Positions 17,275 through 26,429 are shown, counted from the stretch's first letter. The stretch: DNA of 64,000 nucleotides from Olleya marilimosa CAM030 (GCF_000518485.1 NZ_JADR01000009.1:62001-126000); one strand, 5' to 3'. Notes: a model not told the origin generated them from the letters alone. Numbers and translations are program-made.

Positions 17275-18408
17275 ATGAAAATAGTAATTGCTCCAGATAA
17301 GTTTAAAAATTCACTAACCAGTTTAGAGTTTTGTAATATCGTTGAAAAACAGCTTAAAAAAGAGTTGCCTTATGCCAATATCGTAAAACTACCATTAGCA
17401 GATGGTGGTGATGGTACCATTGACATTGTCAAACATTATTTAGATGGAGAAACTATCAAGACTACAGTGTGTAACCCTTTATTTACAGCAATTAAGGCCA
17501 GCTATATTTATGCGCCAAAATATGAAACTGCATTTATAGAAATGGCAGAAGCCTCAGGCTTAAAGCTTTTAAAACCAGAGCAATTAGACTGTAAAATAAC
17601 TTCAACATTTGGAACTGGCCAGCTTATTTTGGACGCTTTAAACAAAGGTGCAAAAAAAATAATACTTGGTATTGGTGGAAGTGCTACAAACGATTGTGGT
17701 ATTGGCATGGCAACTGCCTTAGGATACCAATTTTTGGATAAAAAAGGAAAAACAGTAAACCCTATTGGCCAAAACCTGTCATCCATAAAATCTATTGACA
17801 TTAGTCAAGCAAATCCAAAAATTTTTACAACAGATTTTAAAATAGCTTGTGATGTTACTAATCCATTATATGGTAAAAAAGGTGCTGCTTATGTTTATGC
17901 TGCTCAAAAAGGAGCCAATCATCAAGATATTTTATTACTTAATAAAGGACTTAAAGATTTTTCAAAATTAATCAGTCAGGTCTTTAAAATAGATCCACAG
18001 TCAATTCCTGGTTCTGGAGCTGCAGGAGGTATGGGAATAGCTTCAAAAATATTTTTAAACGGAACGCTTGAAAGCGGAAATAAATTAATTAAACAGTTAT
18101 CAAATTTTGATAATCAAATTATAAATGCAGACTGGATTATAACTGGAGAAGGCAAATTGGATAATCAAACGTTATCCGGAAAAACCATTCAAGGAGTTTT
18201 AGATACTTCGACTAAAAATAATATTAATGTAGCAGTCTTTTGTGGTACGATTGACATTAACGAAAAAGAACTAAAAAACATGGGCATTACATATGCTTCA
18301 CAAATTATTTCTGAAGCCAAAAACTTAGATGACGCCATGCAAAACACTAACATACATCTTAAAACTATGACTAAAAAATTTATTGGTCATATCAAACAAC
18401 TTAAATAA
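17275..18408 (+). CDS. Glycerate kinase (GarK/GlxK family)
   Basis: The 377-residue protein is of the PF02595 glycerate kinase type. It has IVIAPDKFKNSLTS at the N-terminus, PLADGGDGTIDIV, the long ILGIGGSATNDCGIGMATALG block, GSGAAGGMGIA and DWIITGEGKLDNQTLSGK. It phosphorylates D-glycerate, in this family to 2-phosphoglycerate, which enters lower glycolysis. It is the last gene of the GH63-symporter-kinase operon and gives the strongest functional clue to the substrate: a compound that releases glycerate. A terminator follows at 18541. Confidence 0.93.
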   Translation: MKIVIAPDKFKNSLTSLEFCNIVEKQLKKELPYANIVKLPLADGGDGTIDIVKHYLDGETIKTTVCNPLFTAIKASYIYAPKYETAFIEMAEASGLKLLKPEQLDCKITSTFGTGQLILDALNKGAKKIILGIGGSATNDCGIGMATALGYQFLDKKGKTVNPIGQNLSSIKSIDISQANPKIFTTDFKIACDVTNPLYGKKGAAYVYAAQKGANHQDILLLNKGLKDFSKLISQVFKIDPQSIPGSGAAGGMGIASKIFLNGTLESGNKLIKQLSNFDNQIINADWIITGEGKLDNQTLSGKTIQGVLDTSTKNNINVAVFCGTIDINEKELKNMGITYASQIISEAKNLDDAMQNTNIHLKTMTKKFIGHIKQLK

Positions 18409-18540
18409 AATGATGTGTTGAAGGAGAGGTTATAATAAACACGCTTAATGATGCCAATAATTATAGACTGCATTAACATAATAACAATACACGCAAATGC
18501 TACTTAACTAATTGAATTCTATTTATAACATCTAGAAATA

Positions 18541-18572
18541 AAAAATCCCAATCTTAAAAGATTGGGATTTTT
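18541..18572. terminator. Bidirectional terminator
   Basis: AAAAATCCCAATCTT (18541-18555) is the inverted repeat of AAGATTGGGATTTTT (18558-18572). With A and T runs on the two sides it can serve the glycerate kinase operon and, in reverse, the minus-strand rhodanese gene that ends at 18575. Confidence 0.9.
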
Positions 18573-18574
18573 AG

Positions 18575-18970
18575 TTAATTCTTTTTATAAGGTAATCCAT
18601 TATGTTTCCATTTAGAGAAACCTCCTTGCATATCGTATATTTTTTTAAAACCTAAGTCTATCATTTTTTCGGCACACTTAGCACTTCTACCTCCTTTTTG
18701 GCAGTACAATAGTACAGGTTTTTCTCTGTCTAAAGTTTTAATATCATCATCAAAAGTAGGTGACATAAAATCAATATTCTGTGCAGATGCAATATATCCA
18801 GAATTATATTCGGCTGGAGTCCTTACATCAATAAACTGAACATTATCAAGAGTCAACAGTGTTTGCATTTCCTCTGGAGAGACAACTTTTATTTCGCCTT
18901 CAACATTTTTTTTACAGCTTAATGCAACAAAAACCAAACACAAACTTAATACTAATGCTATTTTTTTCAT
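18575..18970 (-). CDS. Rhodanese-like lipoprotein
   Basis: The 131-residue protein has a lipoprotein signal (hydrophobic stretch then VALSC, lipid Cys19) and one rhodanese domain (about 30-128). The active loop is C90-Q-K-G-G-R-S, with FIDVRTPAEY at the domain start and an FSKWKHNGLP end. It would act in the periplasm attached to a membrane. It lies directly downstream of a cytosolic rhodanese gene (11-base gap), so the two are probably co-transcribed. The sulfur substrate is unknown. Confidence 0.9.
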   Translation of the reverse strand: MKKIALVLSLCLVFVALSCKKNVEGEIKVVSPEEMQTLLTLDNVQFIDVRTPAEYNSGYIASAQNIDFMSPTFDDDIKTLDREKPVLLYCQKGGRSAKCAEKMIDLGFKKIYDMQGGFSKWKHNGLPYKKN

Positions 18971-18981
18971 TCCTTTTTTTA

Positions 18982-19290
18982 TTATTCAACTGGTCCTGTC
19001 CACTCACTAAATCCTCCTAAAAGATTGTAAGTAGTATCAAATCCTAATTGATTCATTATTGCGCATGCTTGGGCACTTCTTCCTCCTGATCTACAATACA
19101 CATAAAAATTCTTAGATTTATCTAATTCTTCAACCGCATAAATAAAACCTTGTCCTTTATAAATGTCGATCTGTATTGCGTTTGGTATTTTACCTTCAGC
19201 AACCTCTTCATCTGTTCTTACATCAAGGATTATTGCGTTATCGTCTTTTTCTAATTGGTTTACCCAATCCGATTGAATTAAATCTGCCAT
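18982..19290 (-). CDS. Cytosolic single-domain rhodanese
   Basis: This 102-residue protein is one rhodanese domain with no signal peptide. ILDVRTDEEV begins the core, C66 lies in the CRSGGRS active loop, and the C-terminus reads GGFSEWTGPV. It could transfer persulfide sulfur in the cytoplasm. It is paired with the rhodanese lipoprotein downstream. A terminator hairpin separates it from the upstream thioredoxin-fold genes on the same strand. Confidence 0.92.
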   Translation of the reverse strand: MADLIQSDWVNQLEKDDNAIILDVRTDEEVAEGKIPNAIQIDIYKGQGFIYAVEELDKSKNFYVYCRSGGRSAQACAIMNQLGFDTTYNLLGGFSEWTGPVE

Positions 19291-19349
19291 AATATTTATA
19301 CTATTAATTTTAGCACAAAATTAACACATATATAATATATAGACGTAAA

Positions 19350-19378
19350 AAAATCCGAAATGTTACACTTCGGATTTT
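19350..19378 (-). terminator. Terminator after the thioredoxin-fold gene pair
   Basis: AAAATCCGAA (19350-19359) pairs with TTCGGATTTT (19369-19378). On the minus strand it follows the stop at 19403 and is followed by a T run, so it ends the 20551-19403 unit. Confidence 0.8.
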
Positions 19379-19402
19379 AATTATTAACAATACTCAAGTA
19401 TT

Positions 19403-20023
19403 TTAAACTTTAATAGAGCAACCTATGGCTTTAGTTTCTTTAATTTTTACTTCTTTATTATTTAAAAGGGCATCAACCGCATCTTCTACATACTTAGTTT
19501 TTACAGCATCTGCATCTTGATAATTATCATCAATAGCACCAATATATTTAACTACATTTCCTTTTTGTTCTTTTTGTAAAATATAGACATGTGGTGTTTT
19601 TGTTGCTCCATATTGCGGATAAATATCCTGACCAGCATCCATCAAGTAAGGAAAAGTAAAACCTTTCTCCTTAGCTCTAGTTTTCATAGCTTCCATGTTA
19701 TCGCCTGGTTTGACGTTAATATTATTAGGCATAATAGCTATTACTGGATAACCTTTATCAGCATACTTTTTATTTAAACCTTGCACTCTATCCTCATAAG
19801 CTACAGCATAAGGACAAGTATTACATGTAAATACAACTATAAACCCTTTAGCATCATCATAATCTGATAAAGACACCATTTTACCATCAATATTTTCTAA
19901 TTCAAAATCTGTAGCCACATCACCTATTTTATATCCTGAATCAGTAATATTAGACTTTGTTGTAAAAGCACTAACCGTTATTAAAACGACCAACGCTAAT
20001 GTTGCTTTAAATACTTTTCTCAT
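19403..20023 (-). CDS. Exported thioredoxin/peroxiredoxin-fold protein
   Basis: The 206-residue protein has a signal peptide (cleavage near residue 21, SAFTT) and an AhpC/TSA-like thioredoxin fold. GDVATDFELENIDG and the F-T-C67-N-T-C70-P-Y active site follow, and TKTPHVYILQ holds the cis-Pro. The CNTC pair suggests a disulfide-active periplasmic protein, not a classic peroxiredoxin. It begins 3 bases after a TlpA-like gene, forming a two-gene unit. Its partner is unknown. Confidence 0.87.
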   Translation of the reverse strand: MRKVFKATLALVVLITVSAFTTKSNITDSGYKIGDVATDFELENIDGKMVSLSDYDDAKGFIVVFTCNTCPYAVAYEDRVQGLNKKYADKGYPVIAIMPNNINVKPGDNMEAMKTRAKEKGFTFPYLMDAGQDIYPQYGATKTPHVYILQKEQKGNVVKYIGAIDDNYQDADAVKTKYVEDAVDALLNNKEVKIKETKAIGCSIKV

Positions 20024-20026
20024 AAT

Positions 20027-20551
20027 TTATTGTTTTAAAAATTGTTTTAACTCAGTTTCTAGTGTTTTGTAATCAAATGATTTTTCAAAAAACGCAGATT
20101 TGTCACTATTATAAATTAATGTAGCAGGAATAGCACCTGACCAATTTTTGTCTACTTTGGGTATCCATGTATTGGCATCTACATCATTTAAAACAATAAC
20201 CTCGCTTTGTAATTTATTTTTTATTAAAAAAGGCTTTAGTCTAGTCTCAATTTGTTTTGGAAAATCTAAACTCACCAAAATAACTTCTACCTTTTTGTCT
20301 GCATACGTTGTATTTAACTGTTCAAAATAAGGTAATTCTTTAACACATGGTGCACACCAAGTCGCCCAAAAATTTATAACATAAGTTTTACTTTTATCCT
20401 TAGTAGCAAGGTATTGCTCTAAACCATCAAAATCGACTATTTTTAAATCTTGCTTTAAATATGGTATATCTGTTATTTTATTTTGATTACTGATATACTG
20501 GTTTCCAAAAGCAAAAAAAGAAAAGGTCAATATTAAAAATAAGTGTTTCAT
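20027..20551 (-). CDS. TlpA-like thiol-disulfide oxidoreductase
   Basis: The 174-residue protein has an N-terminal signal or anchor (residues 1-17) and a TlpA/ResA-type thioredoxin fold with FWATWC66APC69VKELPYF and a cis-Pro loop at SGAIPATLIY. It probably reduces disulfides in periplasmic proteins. It is upstream of and nearly touching the thioredoxin-fold gene at 19403, so they are likely transcribed together. The trp control region lies upstream in the opposite direction. Confidence 0.9.
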   Translation of the reverse strand: MKHLFLILTFSFFAFGNQYISNQNKITDIPYLKQDLKIVDFDGLEQYLATKDKSKTYVINFWATWCAPCVKELPYFEQLNTTYADKKVEVILVSLDFPKQIETRLKPFLIKNKLQSEVIVLNDVDANTWIPKVDKNWSGAIPATLIYNSDKSAFFEKSFDYKTLETELKQFLKQ

Positions 20552-20617
20552 AAAGTAAATTTAATATATATTGTTTTCTTCTTTTCAGTTTTAACAAATA
20601 ATTAAAGGCTAAAATAA

Positions 20618-20648
20618 TTTGAAAACTAACTTTTGATTTATATCTTTG
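20618..20648 (+). promoter_or_regulatory. trp operon promoter
   Basis: TTTG (20618-20621), a 19-base spacer and TATCTTTG (20641-20648) match the Bacteroidota -33 TTG / -7 TAnnTTTG promoter closely. The expected start is near 20653, about 11 bases before the leader peptide start codon. Confidence 0.8.
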
Positions 20649-20663
20649 AGCTTTACAATAAAA

Positions 20664-20726
20664 ATGAACACAATTTTAAATCATACTTGGTGGTGGAACT
20701 CTCGAAACTCAATCTTCGTGAACTAA
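20664..20726 (+). CDS. trpL: trp operon leader peptide (20 residues, Trp-Trp-Trp)
   Basis: A short frame encodes MNTILNHTWWWNSRNSIFVN with three adjacent Trp codons at 20688-20696. It lies between the trp promoter and a strong terminator, the arrangement of ribosome-mediated attenuation: stalling at the Trp codons when charged tRNA-Trp is scarce should favour an antiterminator. The segment TCGTGAA (20716-20722), at the end of this frame, is complementary to TTCACGA (20770-20776), which lies in the loop and 3' arm of the terminator. The frame is too short for usual gene finders. Confidence 0.88.
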   Translation: MNTILNHTWWWNSRNSIFVN

Positions 20727-20755
20727 CGCTATACGTATTATTTAAGTAACTATAC

Positions 20756-20790
20756 AAAAAGGCTTGTCATTCACGACAAGCCTTTTTTTT
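20756..20790 (+). terminator. trp attenuator terminator
   Basis: GGCTTGTC (20761-20768) pairs with GACAAGCC (20775-20782) around ATTCAC, extended by A-T pairs, and eight T residues follow (20783-20790). It lies 30 bases after the leader peptide stop and 90 bases before trpE. The competing pairing with 20716-20722 would open the 3' arm. Confidence 0.9.
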
Positions 20791-20879
20791 ATTTATTTCT
20801 GAACTAGTTTCAGAAAACATAAAACAAAATTAATAATATCTCTAAAAAATGGAGATACTGAAATAAATTCAGCATAAAA

Positions 20880-22274
20880 ATGAAAACATTCAGTTTATAC
20901 ACACATTACAAAAAAATATTAGCAGATACCATTACTCCTGTTAGCATCTATTTAAAAATTAGAGATAAATATCCTAATAGTATTTTGTTAGAAAGTAGTG
21001 ATTATCACGCCAACGATAATAGTTTTTCTTACATCTGCTTTAATCCAATTGCTTCAATAAAGGTTGACGACAAAGCAATTACACAAACATTTCCTGATGG
21101 TAGTGAGATGAAAAACAAAGTACGCAATGTAACAGAAATGATACATAAGTTTACCAAGCGCTTTAAAGTAAAGTCGGACGAAGATTTTAAGTTTATAAAC
21201 AACGGGATATTTGGTTATACAGCCTATGATGCTGTTAAACACTTTGAAGATGTAGAAATCTCTAAAAAACCAAATTCATTAGAGATTCCTGACGTATACT
21301 ATGCAGTTTACCAAAATATAATTGCCATAAACCACTTTAAAAACGAAGCCTACATTTTTGCCCATTGTTTTGAAACCGAAAACAATATAGACGAAATCCT
21401 ACAACTTATTAGCTCTAAAAATTTTGCATCATATAAGTTTACCACAAACTCAGAAATCCAATCAAACCTGACAGATGAAGAGTATAAAGATCAAGTCGAA
21501 TTAGCTAAACAACACTGTGCAAGAGGTGATGTTTTTCAGTTAGTATTGTCTAAAAAATTCTCTCAAGAGTTTAAAGGTGACGAGTTTAACGTCTATCGTG
21601 CCTTACGCAGCATAAACCCATCTCCTTATCTATTTTACTTTGATTATGGCGATTTTAAAATTTTTGGAAGCTCACCAGAAGCACAATTAGTAGTTAATAA
21701 CGGTCAAGCCGAAATCCACCCAATTGCCGGAACTTTTAAAAGAACCGGAAACGATGAAGATGACCAAAAACTAGCTAAACAATTAGCCGAAGATGATAAA
21801 GAAAATGCAGAACACGTCATGCTTGTGGACTTAGCAAGAAATGATTTAAGCAGACATGGTAGCGAAGTTAAGGTAGTAACTTACAGAGAAGCACAATTTT
21901 TTTCTCACGTCATTCACTTAGTTAGTAAGGTTACCGGAAAAGTACACGACAAAACACCAACAATGCAAGTCGTTGCAGACACCTTTCCTGCAGGAACACT
22001 AAGTGGTGCACCTAAACATAAAGCCATGCAACTTATTGAAAAATATGAAAAAACTAGCCGAGCCTTTTATGGTGGAGCAATTGGTTTTATGGACTTTGAT
22101 GGTAATTATAATCACGCAATTATGATTAGGACCTTTATGAGTAAAAACCATCATTTACATTGGCAAGCTGGAGCAGGTCTAGTATCTAGATCAAACCCAG
22201 AAAGCGAGTTACAAGAAGTATATAATAAATTAGGAGCATTAACAAATGCTATAGAATTAGCCAAAGAGATATGA
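20880..22274 (+). CDS. trpE: Anthranilate synthase component I
   Basis: The 464-residue protein makes anthranilate from chorismate with ammonia or with glutamine via TrpG. The tryptophan feedback site LLES is at residues 36-39. The C-terminal chorismate-binding domain shows FQLVLSKKFS, IFGSSPEAQL, IAGTFKRTG, a DLARNDLSRHG block, and FPAGTLSGAPKHKAM. It is the first gene of trpEGDCFB...A. The stop overlaps the trpG start by four bases, so translation is coupled. It is controlled by the attenuator upstream and by Trp binding. Confidence 0.97.
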   Translation: MKTFSLYTHYKKILADTITPVSIYLKIRDKYPNSILLESSDYHANDNSFSYICFNPIASIKVDDKAITQTFPDGSEMKNKVRNVTEMIHKFTKRFKVKSDEDFKFINNGIFGYTAYDAVKHFEDVEISKKPNSLEIPDVYYAVYQNIIAINHFKNEAYIFAHCFETENNIDEILQLISSKNFASYKFTTNSEIQSNLTDEEYKDQVELAKQHCARGDVFQLVLSKKFSQEFKGDEFNVYRALRSINPSPYLFYFDYGDFKIFGSSPEAQLVVNNGQAEIHPIAGTFKRTGNDEDDQKLAKQLAEDDKENAEHVMLVDLARNDLSRHGSEVKVVTYREAQFFSHVIHLVSKVTGKVHDKTPTMQVVADTFPAGTLSGAPKHKAMQLIEKYEKTSRAFYGGAIGFMDFDGNYNHAIMIRTFMSKNHHLHWQAGAGLVSRSNPESELQEVYNKLGALTNAIELAKEI

Positions 22275-22834
22275 AAGTTTTAGTAATAGATAACTACGAC
22301 AGCTTTACTTATAACTTAGTTCACTACCTAGAGGACTTAGATTGTGAAGTTACCGTAAAAAGAAACGACAAATTAACCTTAGACGAAGTCGAAGCTTTTG
22401 ATAAAATTGTACTTTCTCCAGGTCCTGGAATTCCTGACGAAGCTGGTTTACTAAAAGCAATAATCAAAACTTATGCTCCAACTAAAAGTATTTTAGGCGT
22501 ATGTTTAGGTCAACAAGCTATAGGAGAAGTTTTTGGCGGAAGTTTAATAAATTTAGACAATGTATATCATGGCGTATCAACAAATGTAGATATTGTGGTT
22601 GATGACGAAGTGTTGTTTAAAAATATGGATAAAACTATTGAAGTGGGACGTTACCATTCATGGGTTGTAAATCCTAACTTACCTGAGGTTTTAGAAGCTA
22701 CATCCTTTGACCAAAATGGGCAAGTTATGTCTTTAAGACATAAATTTTACGACGTAAGAGGTGTGCAATACCATCCAGAAAGCGTACTAACACCTAACGG
22801 AAAACAAATATTAGAAAACTGGATTAAGAGTTAA
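22271..22834 (+). CDS. trpG: Anthranilate synthase component II (glutamine amidotransferase)
   Basis: This 187-residue class I glutamine amidotransferase supplies ammonia to TrpE. The nucleophile C78 is in GVCLGQQAIGE; the oxyanion/acceptor region LSPGPGIPDEAG is at 48-59; the His-Glu pair is in QYHPESVLTPNG near the C-terminus. It overlaps trpE by four bases and precedes trpD by one base. It may also serve para-aminobenzoate synthesis, as in some bacteria, but no pab genes are in view. Confidence 0.96.
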   Translation: MKVLVIDNYDSFTYNLVHYLEDLDCEVTVKRNDKLTLDEVEAFDKIVLSPGPGIPDEAGLLKAIIKTYAPTKSILGVCLGQQAIGEVFGGSLINLDNVYHGVSTNVDIVVDDEVLFKNMDKTIEVGRYHSWVVNPNLPEVLEATSFDQNGQVMSLRHKFYDVRGVQYHPESVLTPNGKQILENWIKS

Positions 22835-22835
22835 T

Positions 22836-23828
22836 ATGAAACAAATACTAAACAGACTAATTAATCAAGAAAGCATTACTGCGGAAGAAGCCAAATACTT
22901 ATTAGTCAATATATCTGAAGGCGTATATAACCAAAGTCAAGTGGCCTCCTTTTTAACGGTTTACATGATGCGAAGTATAACTCTTGAAGAGCTTCAAGGC
23001 TTTAGAGATGCGCTATTAGAATTATGTATTCCTGTAAACTTATCAGAATTTGACCCAATCGATTTATGCGGAACTGGAGGTGACGGAAAAGACACGTTTA
23101 ACATTTCTACATTATCTGCTTTTGTAACTGCAGGAGCTGGTGTTAATGTTGCAAAACATGGTAATTATGGTGTATCATCAGCTTCTGGATCTTCCAATGT
23201 TATGGAAGCTTTAGGTATTCATTTTTCTAACAAAACAGATTTTTTAAAATACGCCTTAGAAAAAGCCGGAATTTGTGTATTACACGCACCTCTGTTTCAT
23301 CCAGCTATGAAAAACGTTGCGCCAATCCGAAAAGAATTAGGCGTTAAAACCTTTTTTAATATGCTAGGACCAATGGTAAATCCAGCATTTCCAAACAATC
23401 AAATGGTAGGTGTATTTAGTTTAGAGCTACAACGCATTTACGGATACTTATACCAAAATACGGATAAAAATTATAGTATTGTTCACGCTTTAGATGGTTA
23501 TGACGAAATTTCATTAACAGGAAATACAAAGATAATTTCCAATACATCTGAAACCATATTACACCCTTGCGATTTAGGTCTTAAACATCTTGAACAATCT
23601 GACTTATTTGGTGGAAACACAGTTAAAGACGCAGCAAAAATATTTAAAAACATTATAAATGGTGAAGGTACAGACGCACAAAACAATGTGGTTTGCGCTA
23701 ATGCAGGTTTAGCTATTGCTACAGCTAAACAAATATCACATTTAGAAGGTTTTGAACTTGCTAAAGAAAGTTTAGAAAGTGGACGTGCAAAAATAAGTTT
23801 AGAACGTTTAATAGAATTAAGTAAGTAA
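22836..23828 (+). CDS. trpD: Anthranilate phosphoribosyltransferase
   Basis: The 330-residue protein transfers phosphoribosyl from PRPP to anthranilate. LCGTGGDGKDTFNIST at residues 78-92 is the PRPP-binding signature; KHGNYGVSSASGSSNVMEALG follows, and HPAMKNVAPIRKELGVKTFFNMLGP is the conserved central block. N-terminal helices have the typical LNRLINQESITAEEA start. The stop shares one base with the trpC start, so the genes are coupled. Confidence 0.97.
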   Translation: MKQILNRLINQESITAEEAKYLLVNISEGVYNQSQVASFLTVYMMRSITLEELQGFRDALLELCIPVNLSEFDPIDLCGTGGDGKDTFNISTLSAFVTAGAGVNVAKHGNYGVSSASGSSNVMEALGIHFSNKTDFLKYALEKAGICVLHAPLFHPAMKNVAPIRKELGVKTFFNMLGPMVNPAFPNNQMVGVFSLELQRIYGYLYQNTDKNYSIVHALDGYDEISLTGNTKIISNTSETILHPCDLGLKHLEQSDLFGGNTVKDAAKIFKNIINGEGTDAQNNVVCANAGLAIATAKQISHLEGFELAKESLESGRAKISLERLIELSK

Positions 23829-24613
23829 TGGATATTCTAACCAAAATAGTTAACGACAAACGTATTGAAGTTAACTTACGCAAGCAGTTAATACCAATCA
23901 AACAATTAGAACACTCTATTTTGTTTGAACGCGAGACTGTTTCACTTGCAAAAAAATTAAAAGCAAGCAATACAGGTATCATTGCAGAGCATAAAAGACG
24001 TTCGCCTTCAAAACAAGTCATTAATCACGATTTAAATGTCTTTGATGTAGCTAAAGGTTATGAAGATGCTGGTGTTTGCGGAATGTCTGTTTTAACCGAC
24101 GGAAAATATTTTGGAGGAAGCCTAGACGATTTACTAACCGCAAGAGCAAGTTGCAATTTACCTTTATTAAGAAAAGAGTTTATTATAGACAGTTATCAAA
24201 TTATTGAAGCCAAAGCTTATGGTGCAGATGTTATTTTACTGATTGCAGCTATATTAACTAAAGAAGAAATAAAGACATTTTCAGAACTAGCTAAAAGTCT
24301 AAATCTAGATGTGCTTTTAGAAGTTCATAATGAAGCCGAATTACATAAATCAATAATGCCAAGTCTTGATATGCTTGGTGTTAATAATCGTAATCTAAAA
24401 ACCTTTGAGGTTAGTTTAGAGACTAGTAAGCAATTAAGCGATTTAATACCTAACGATTTTGTTAAAGTATCAGAAAGTGGAATAAGTAGCATTCAAGCTA
24501 TAAAAACATTACAACCATACGGTTATAAAGGCTTTTTAATTGGTGAAAATTTCATGAAAACCAAAAACGCTGGTGAAAGTGCCAAACAATTTATTAAAAC
24601 ATTAAACAACTAA
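23828..24613 (+). CDS. trpC: Indole-3-glycerol phosphate synthase
   Basis: The 261-residue TIM barrel converts CdRP to indole-3-glycerol phosphate. IIAEHKRRSPSK near residue 54 has the catalytic Glu and Lys; GMSVLTDGKYFGGSLDDL, LLRKEFIID with the second catalytic Lys, EVHNEAEL, GVNNRNLKTFEV and VSESGI follow in family order. It is not fused to trpF, which follows four bases downstream. Confidence 0.97.
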   Translation: MDILTKIVNDKRIEVNLRKQLIPIKQLEHSILFERETVSLAKKLKASNTGIIAEHKRRSPSKQVINHDLNVFDVAKGYEDAGVCGMSVLTDGKYFGGSLDDLLTARASCNLPLLRKEFIIDSYQIIEAKAYGADVILLIAAILTKEEIKTFSELAKSLNLDVLLEVHNEAELHKSIMPSLDMLGVNNRNLKTFEVSLETSKQLSDLIPNDFVKVSESGISSIQAIKTLQPYGYKGFLIGENFMKTKNAGESAKQFIKTLNN

Positions 24614-24617
24614 GACT

Positions 24618-25253
24618 ATGAAATTAAAAATATGCGGAATGAAAAATGAGAACAACATCCTAGATGTTGCAGATCTTAATCCAAATTATATGGGTTTCAT
24701 TTTTTACGAAAAATCATCTCGTTATTTTAATGGAGTTATTCCAGAATTACCAGAAAGCATCAAAAAAATTGGAGTCTTTGTTAATGCTACTTTTGACTAT
24801 ATAAAAGGTAAAGTAGACAAACATGATTTACAAGGTGTTCAGCTTCACGGTCAAGAATCTCCAGAATTATGTCAACAATTAAAAGACTTAGACATCACAG
24901 TAATCAAAGTGTTTTCAATAAAAAATCAATTCGATTTTTCGGTTTTAGAACCTTATGAAGCGGTTTGTGACCATTATTTATTTGATACCAAAGGAAAAGA
25001 ACCTGGAGGAAATGGCTACACCTTTAATTGGAATGTATTAAAAAACTATCCATCTTCTAAACCCTATTTTTTAAGTGGCGGAATTGGGTTAAAAGAAATG
25101 GATGCTATACTGTTATTTTTAAAAAGACCTGAATCTTACTTATGTTTTGGATTTGATGTTAACAGTAAATTCGAAACAGCAGCAGGCTTAAAAGACACAA
25201 CAAAACTTAACGATTTTAAACAAAAATTGATAGCACACAATTATGAGTTTTAA
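24618..25253 (+). CDS. trpF: Phosphoribosylanthranilate isomerase
   Basis: The 211-residue TIM barrel converts PRA to CdRP. It starts KLKICGMK, with catalytic Cys in CGM, has VGVFVN-type [23 protein letters not shown], a [17 protein letters not shown] stretch with the catalytic Asp in LFDTK, and the phosphate site LSGGIG. The C-terminal [16 protein letters not shown] matches the usual SGVE-like block with variation (FDVNSKFE). It overlaps trpB by 11 bases. Confidence 0.96.
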   Translation: MKLKICGMKNENNILDVADLNPNYMGFIFYEKSSRYFNGVIPELPESIKKIGVFVNATFDYIKGKVDKHDLQGVQLHGQESPELCQQLKDLDITVIKVFSIKNQFDFSVLEPYEAVCDHYLFDTKGKEPGGNGYTFNWNVLKNYPSSKPYFLSGGIGLKEMDAILLFLKRPESYLCFGFDVNSKFETAAGLKDTTKLNDFKQKLIAHNYEF

Positions 25254-26424
25254 TATTAACGACAAAGGATATTACGGAGACTTTGGAGGTGCATACATCC
25301 CAGAAATGCTATATCCAAACGTAGAAGAGTTACGTCAAAATTATTTAAAAATAATGGCAGAACCTTCTTTTAAAGAAGAGTTTGACCAATTATTAAAAGA
25401 TTACGTCGGACGTCCTTCTCCACTCTATTTTGCAAAACGTTTAAGTAATAAATACAATACTAAAATCTATCTTAAACGTGAAGATTTAAACCATACAGGA
25501 GCACACAAGGTTAATAATACTATTGGTCAGATTTTAATGGCACAACGTTTGGGTAAAACACGTATTATTGCCGAAACTGGTGCAGGACAACATGGTGTTG
25601 CCACAGCAACTGTATGTGCTTTAATGGGAATGGAGTGTATCGTGTACATGGGAGAAATTGACATTGCACGTCAAGCACCAAATGTTGCCAGAATGAAAAT
25701 GTTAGGCGCAGAAGTACGTCCAGCACTATCAGGCAGTCGTACCTTAAAAGACGCAACAAACGAGGCTATTAGAGATTGGATTAACAATCCAATAGACACA
25801 CATTACATTATTGGTAGTGTGGTTGGACCACATCCTTATCCAGATATGGTTGCTCGTTTTCAAGCGGTCGTATCAGAAGAGATCAAATGGCAACTAAAAG
25901 ATAAAGAAGGTACAGAAAAACCAGATTACGTTATAGCCTGTGTTGGAGGTGGTAGTAATGCTGCTGGAGCTTTTTATCATTATTTAGACGATACAGATGT
26001 TAATCTTATAGCTGTTGAAGCAGCTGGAAAGGGGATTTATTCTGGAGAAAGCGCTGCAACTTCTGTCCTTGGTAAAGAAGGTATAATTCACGGAAGCAAA
26101 ACCCTATTAATGCAAACGCCAGATGGACAAATTACAGAGCCTTATTCCATTTCAGCAGGATTAGATTATCCAGGTGTTGGACCAATGCATGCTAACTTGT
26201 ATACTACAGGTCGTGCAGAGTTTATATCTATCACAGACGATCAAGCCATGACAGCAGGATTAGAGTTAAGTCAATTGGAAGGGATTATTCCTGCAATTGA
26301 AAGTTCGCACGCTTTTGCAGTATTTGATTACAAAAAGTTTAATCCAGACGACGTAGTCGTGATTAATTTATCAGGACGTGGTGATAAGGATTTACAAAAT
26401 TATATAGATTATTTTAAACTGTAA
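25243..26424 (+). CDS. trpB: Tryptophan synthase beta chain
   Basis: The 393-residue PLP enzyme joins indole and serine. The PLP lysine is K89 in [37 protein letters not shown], the [12 protein letters not shown] phosphate loop and HAFAVFDY with NLSGRGDKD at the end are clear. It is of the usual TrpB1 length. It overlaps trpF. It is separated from trpA by more than 900 bases with two repeat families and a GIY-YIG gene, which is unusual because beta and alpha chains are normally adjacent. Confidence 0.98.
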   Translation: MSFNINDKGYYGDFGGAYIPEMLYPNVEELRQNYLKIMAEPSFKEEFDQLLKDYVGRPSPLYFAKRLSNKYNTKIYLKREDLNHTGAHKVNNTIGQILMAQRLGKTRIIAETGAGQHGVATATVCALMGMECIVYMGEIDIARQAPNVARMKMLGAEVRPALSGSRTLKDATNEAIRDWINNPIDTHYIIGSVVGPHPYPDMVARFQAVVSEEIKWQLKDKEGTEKPDYVIACVGGGSNAAGAFYHYLDDTDVNLIAVEAAGKGIYSGESAATSVLGKEGIIHGSKTLLMQTPDGQITEPYSISAGLDYPGVGPMHANLYTTGRAEFISITDDQAMTAGLELSQLEGIIPAIESSHAFAVFDYKKFNPDDVVVINLSGRGDKDLQNYIDYFKL

Positions 26425-26429
26425 TATTT

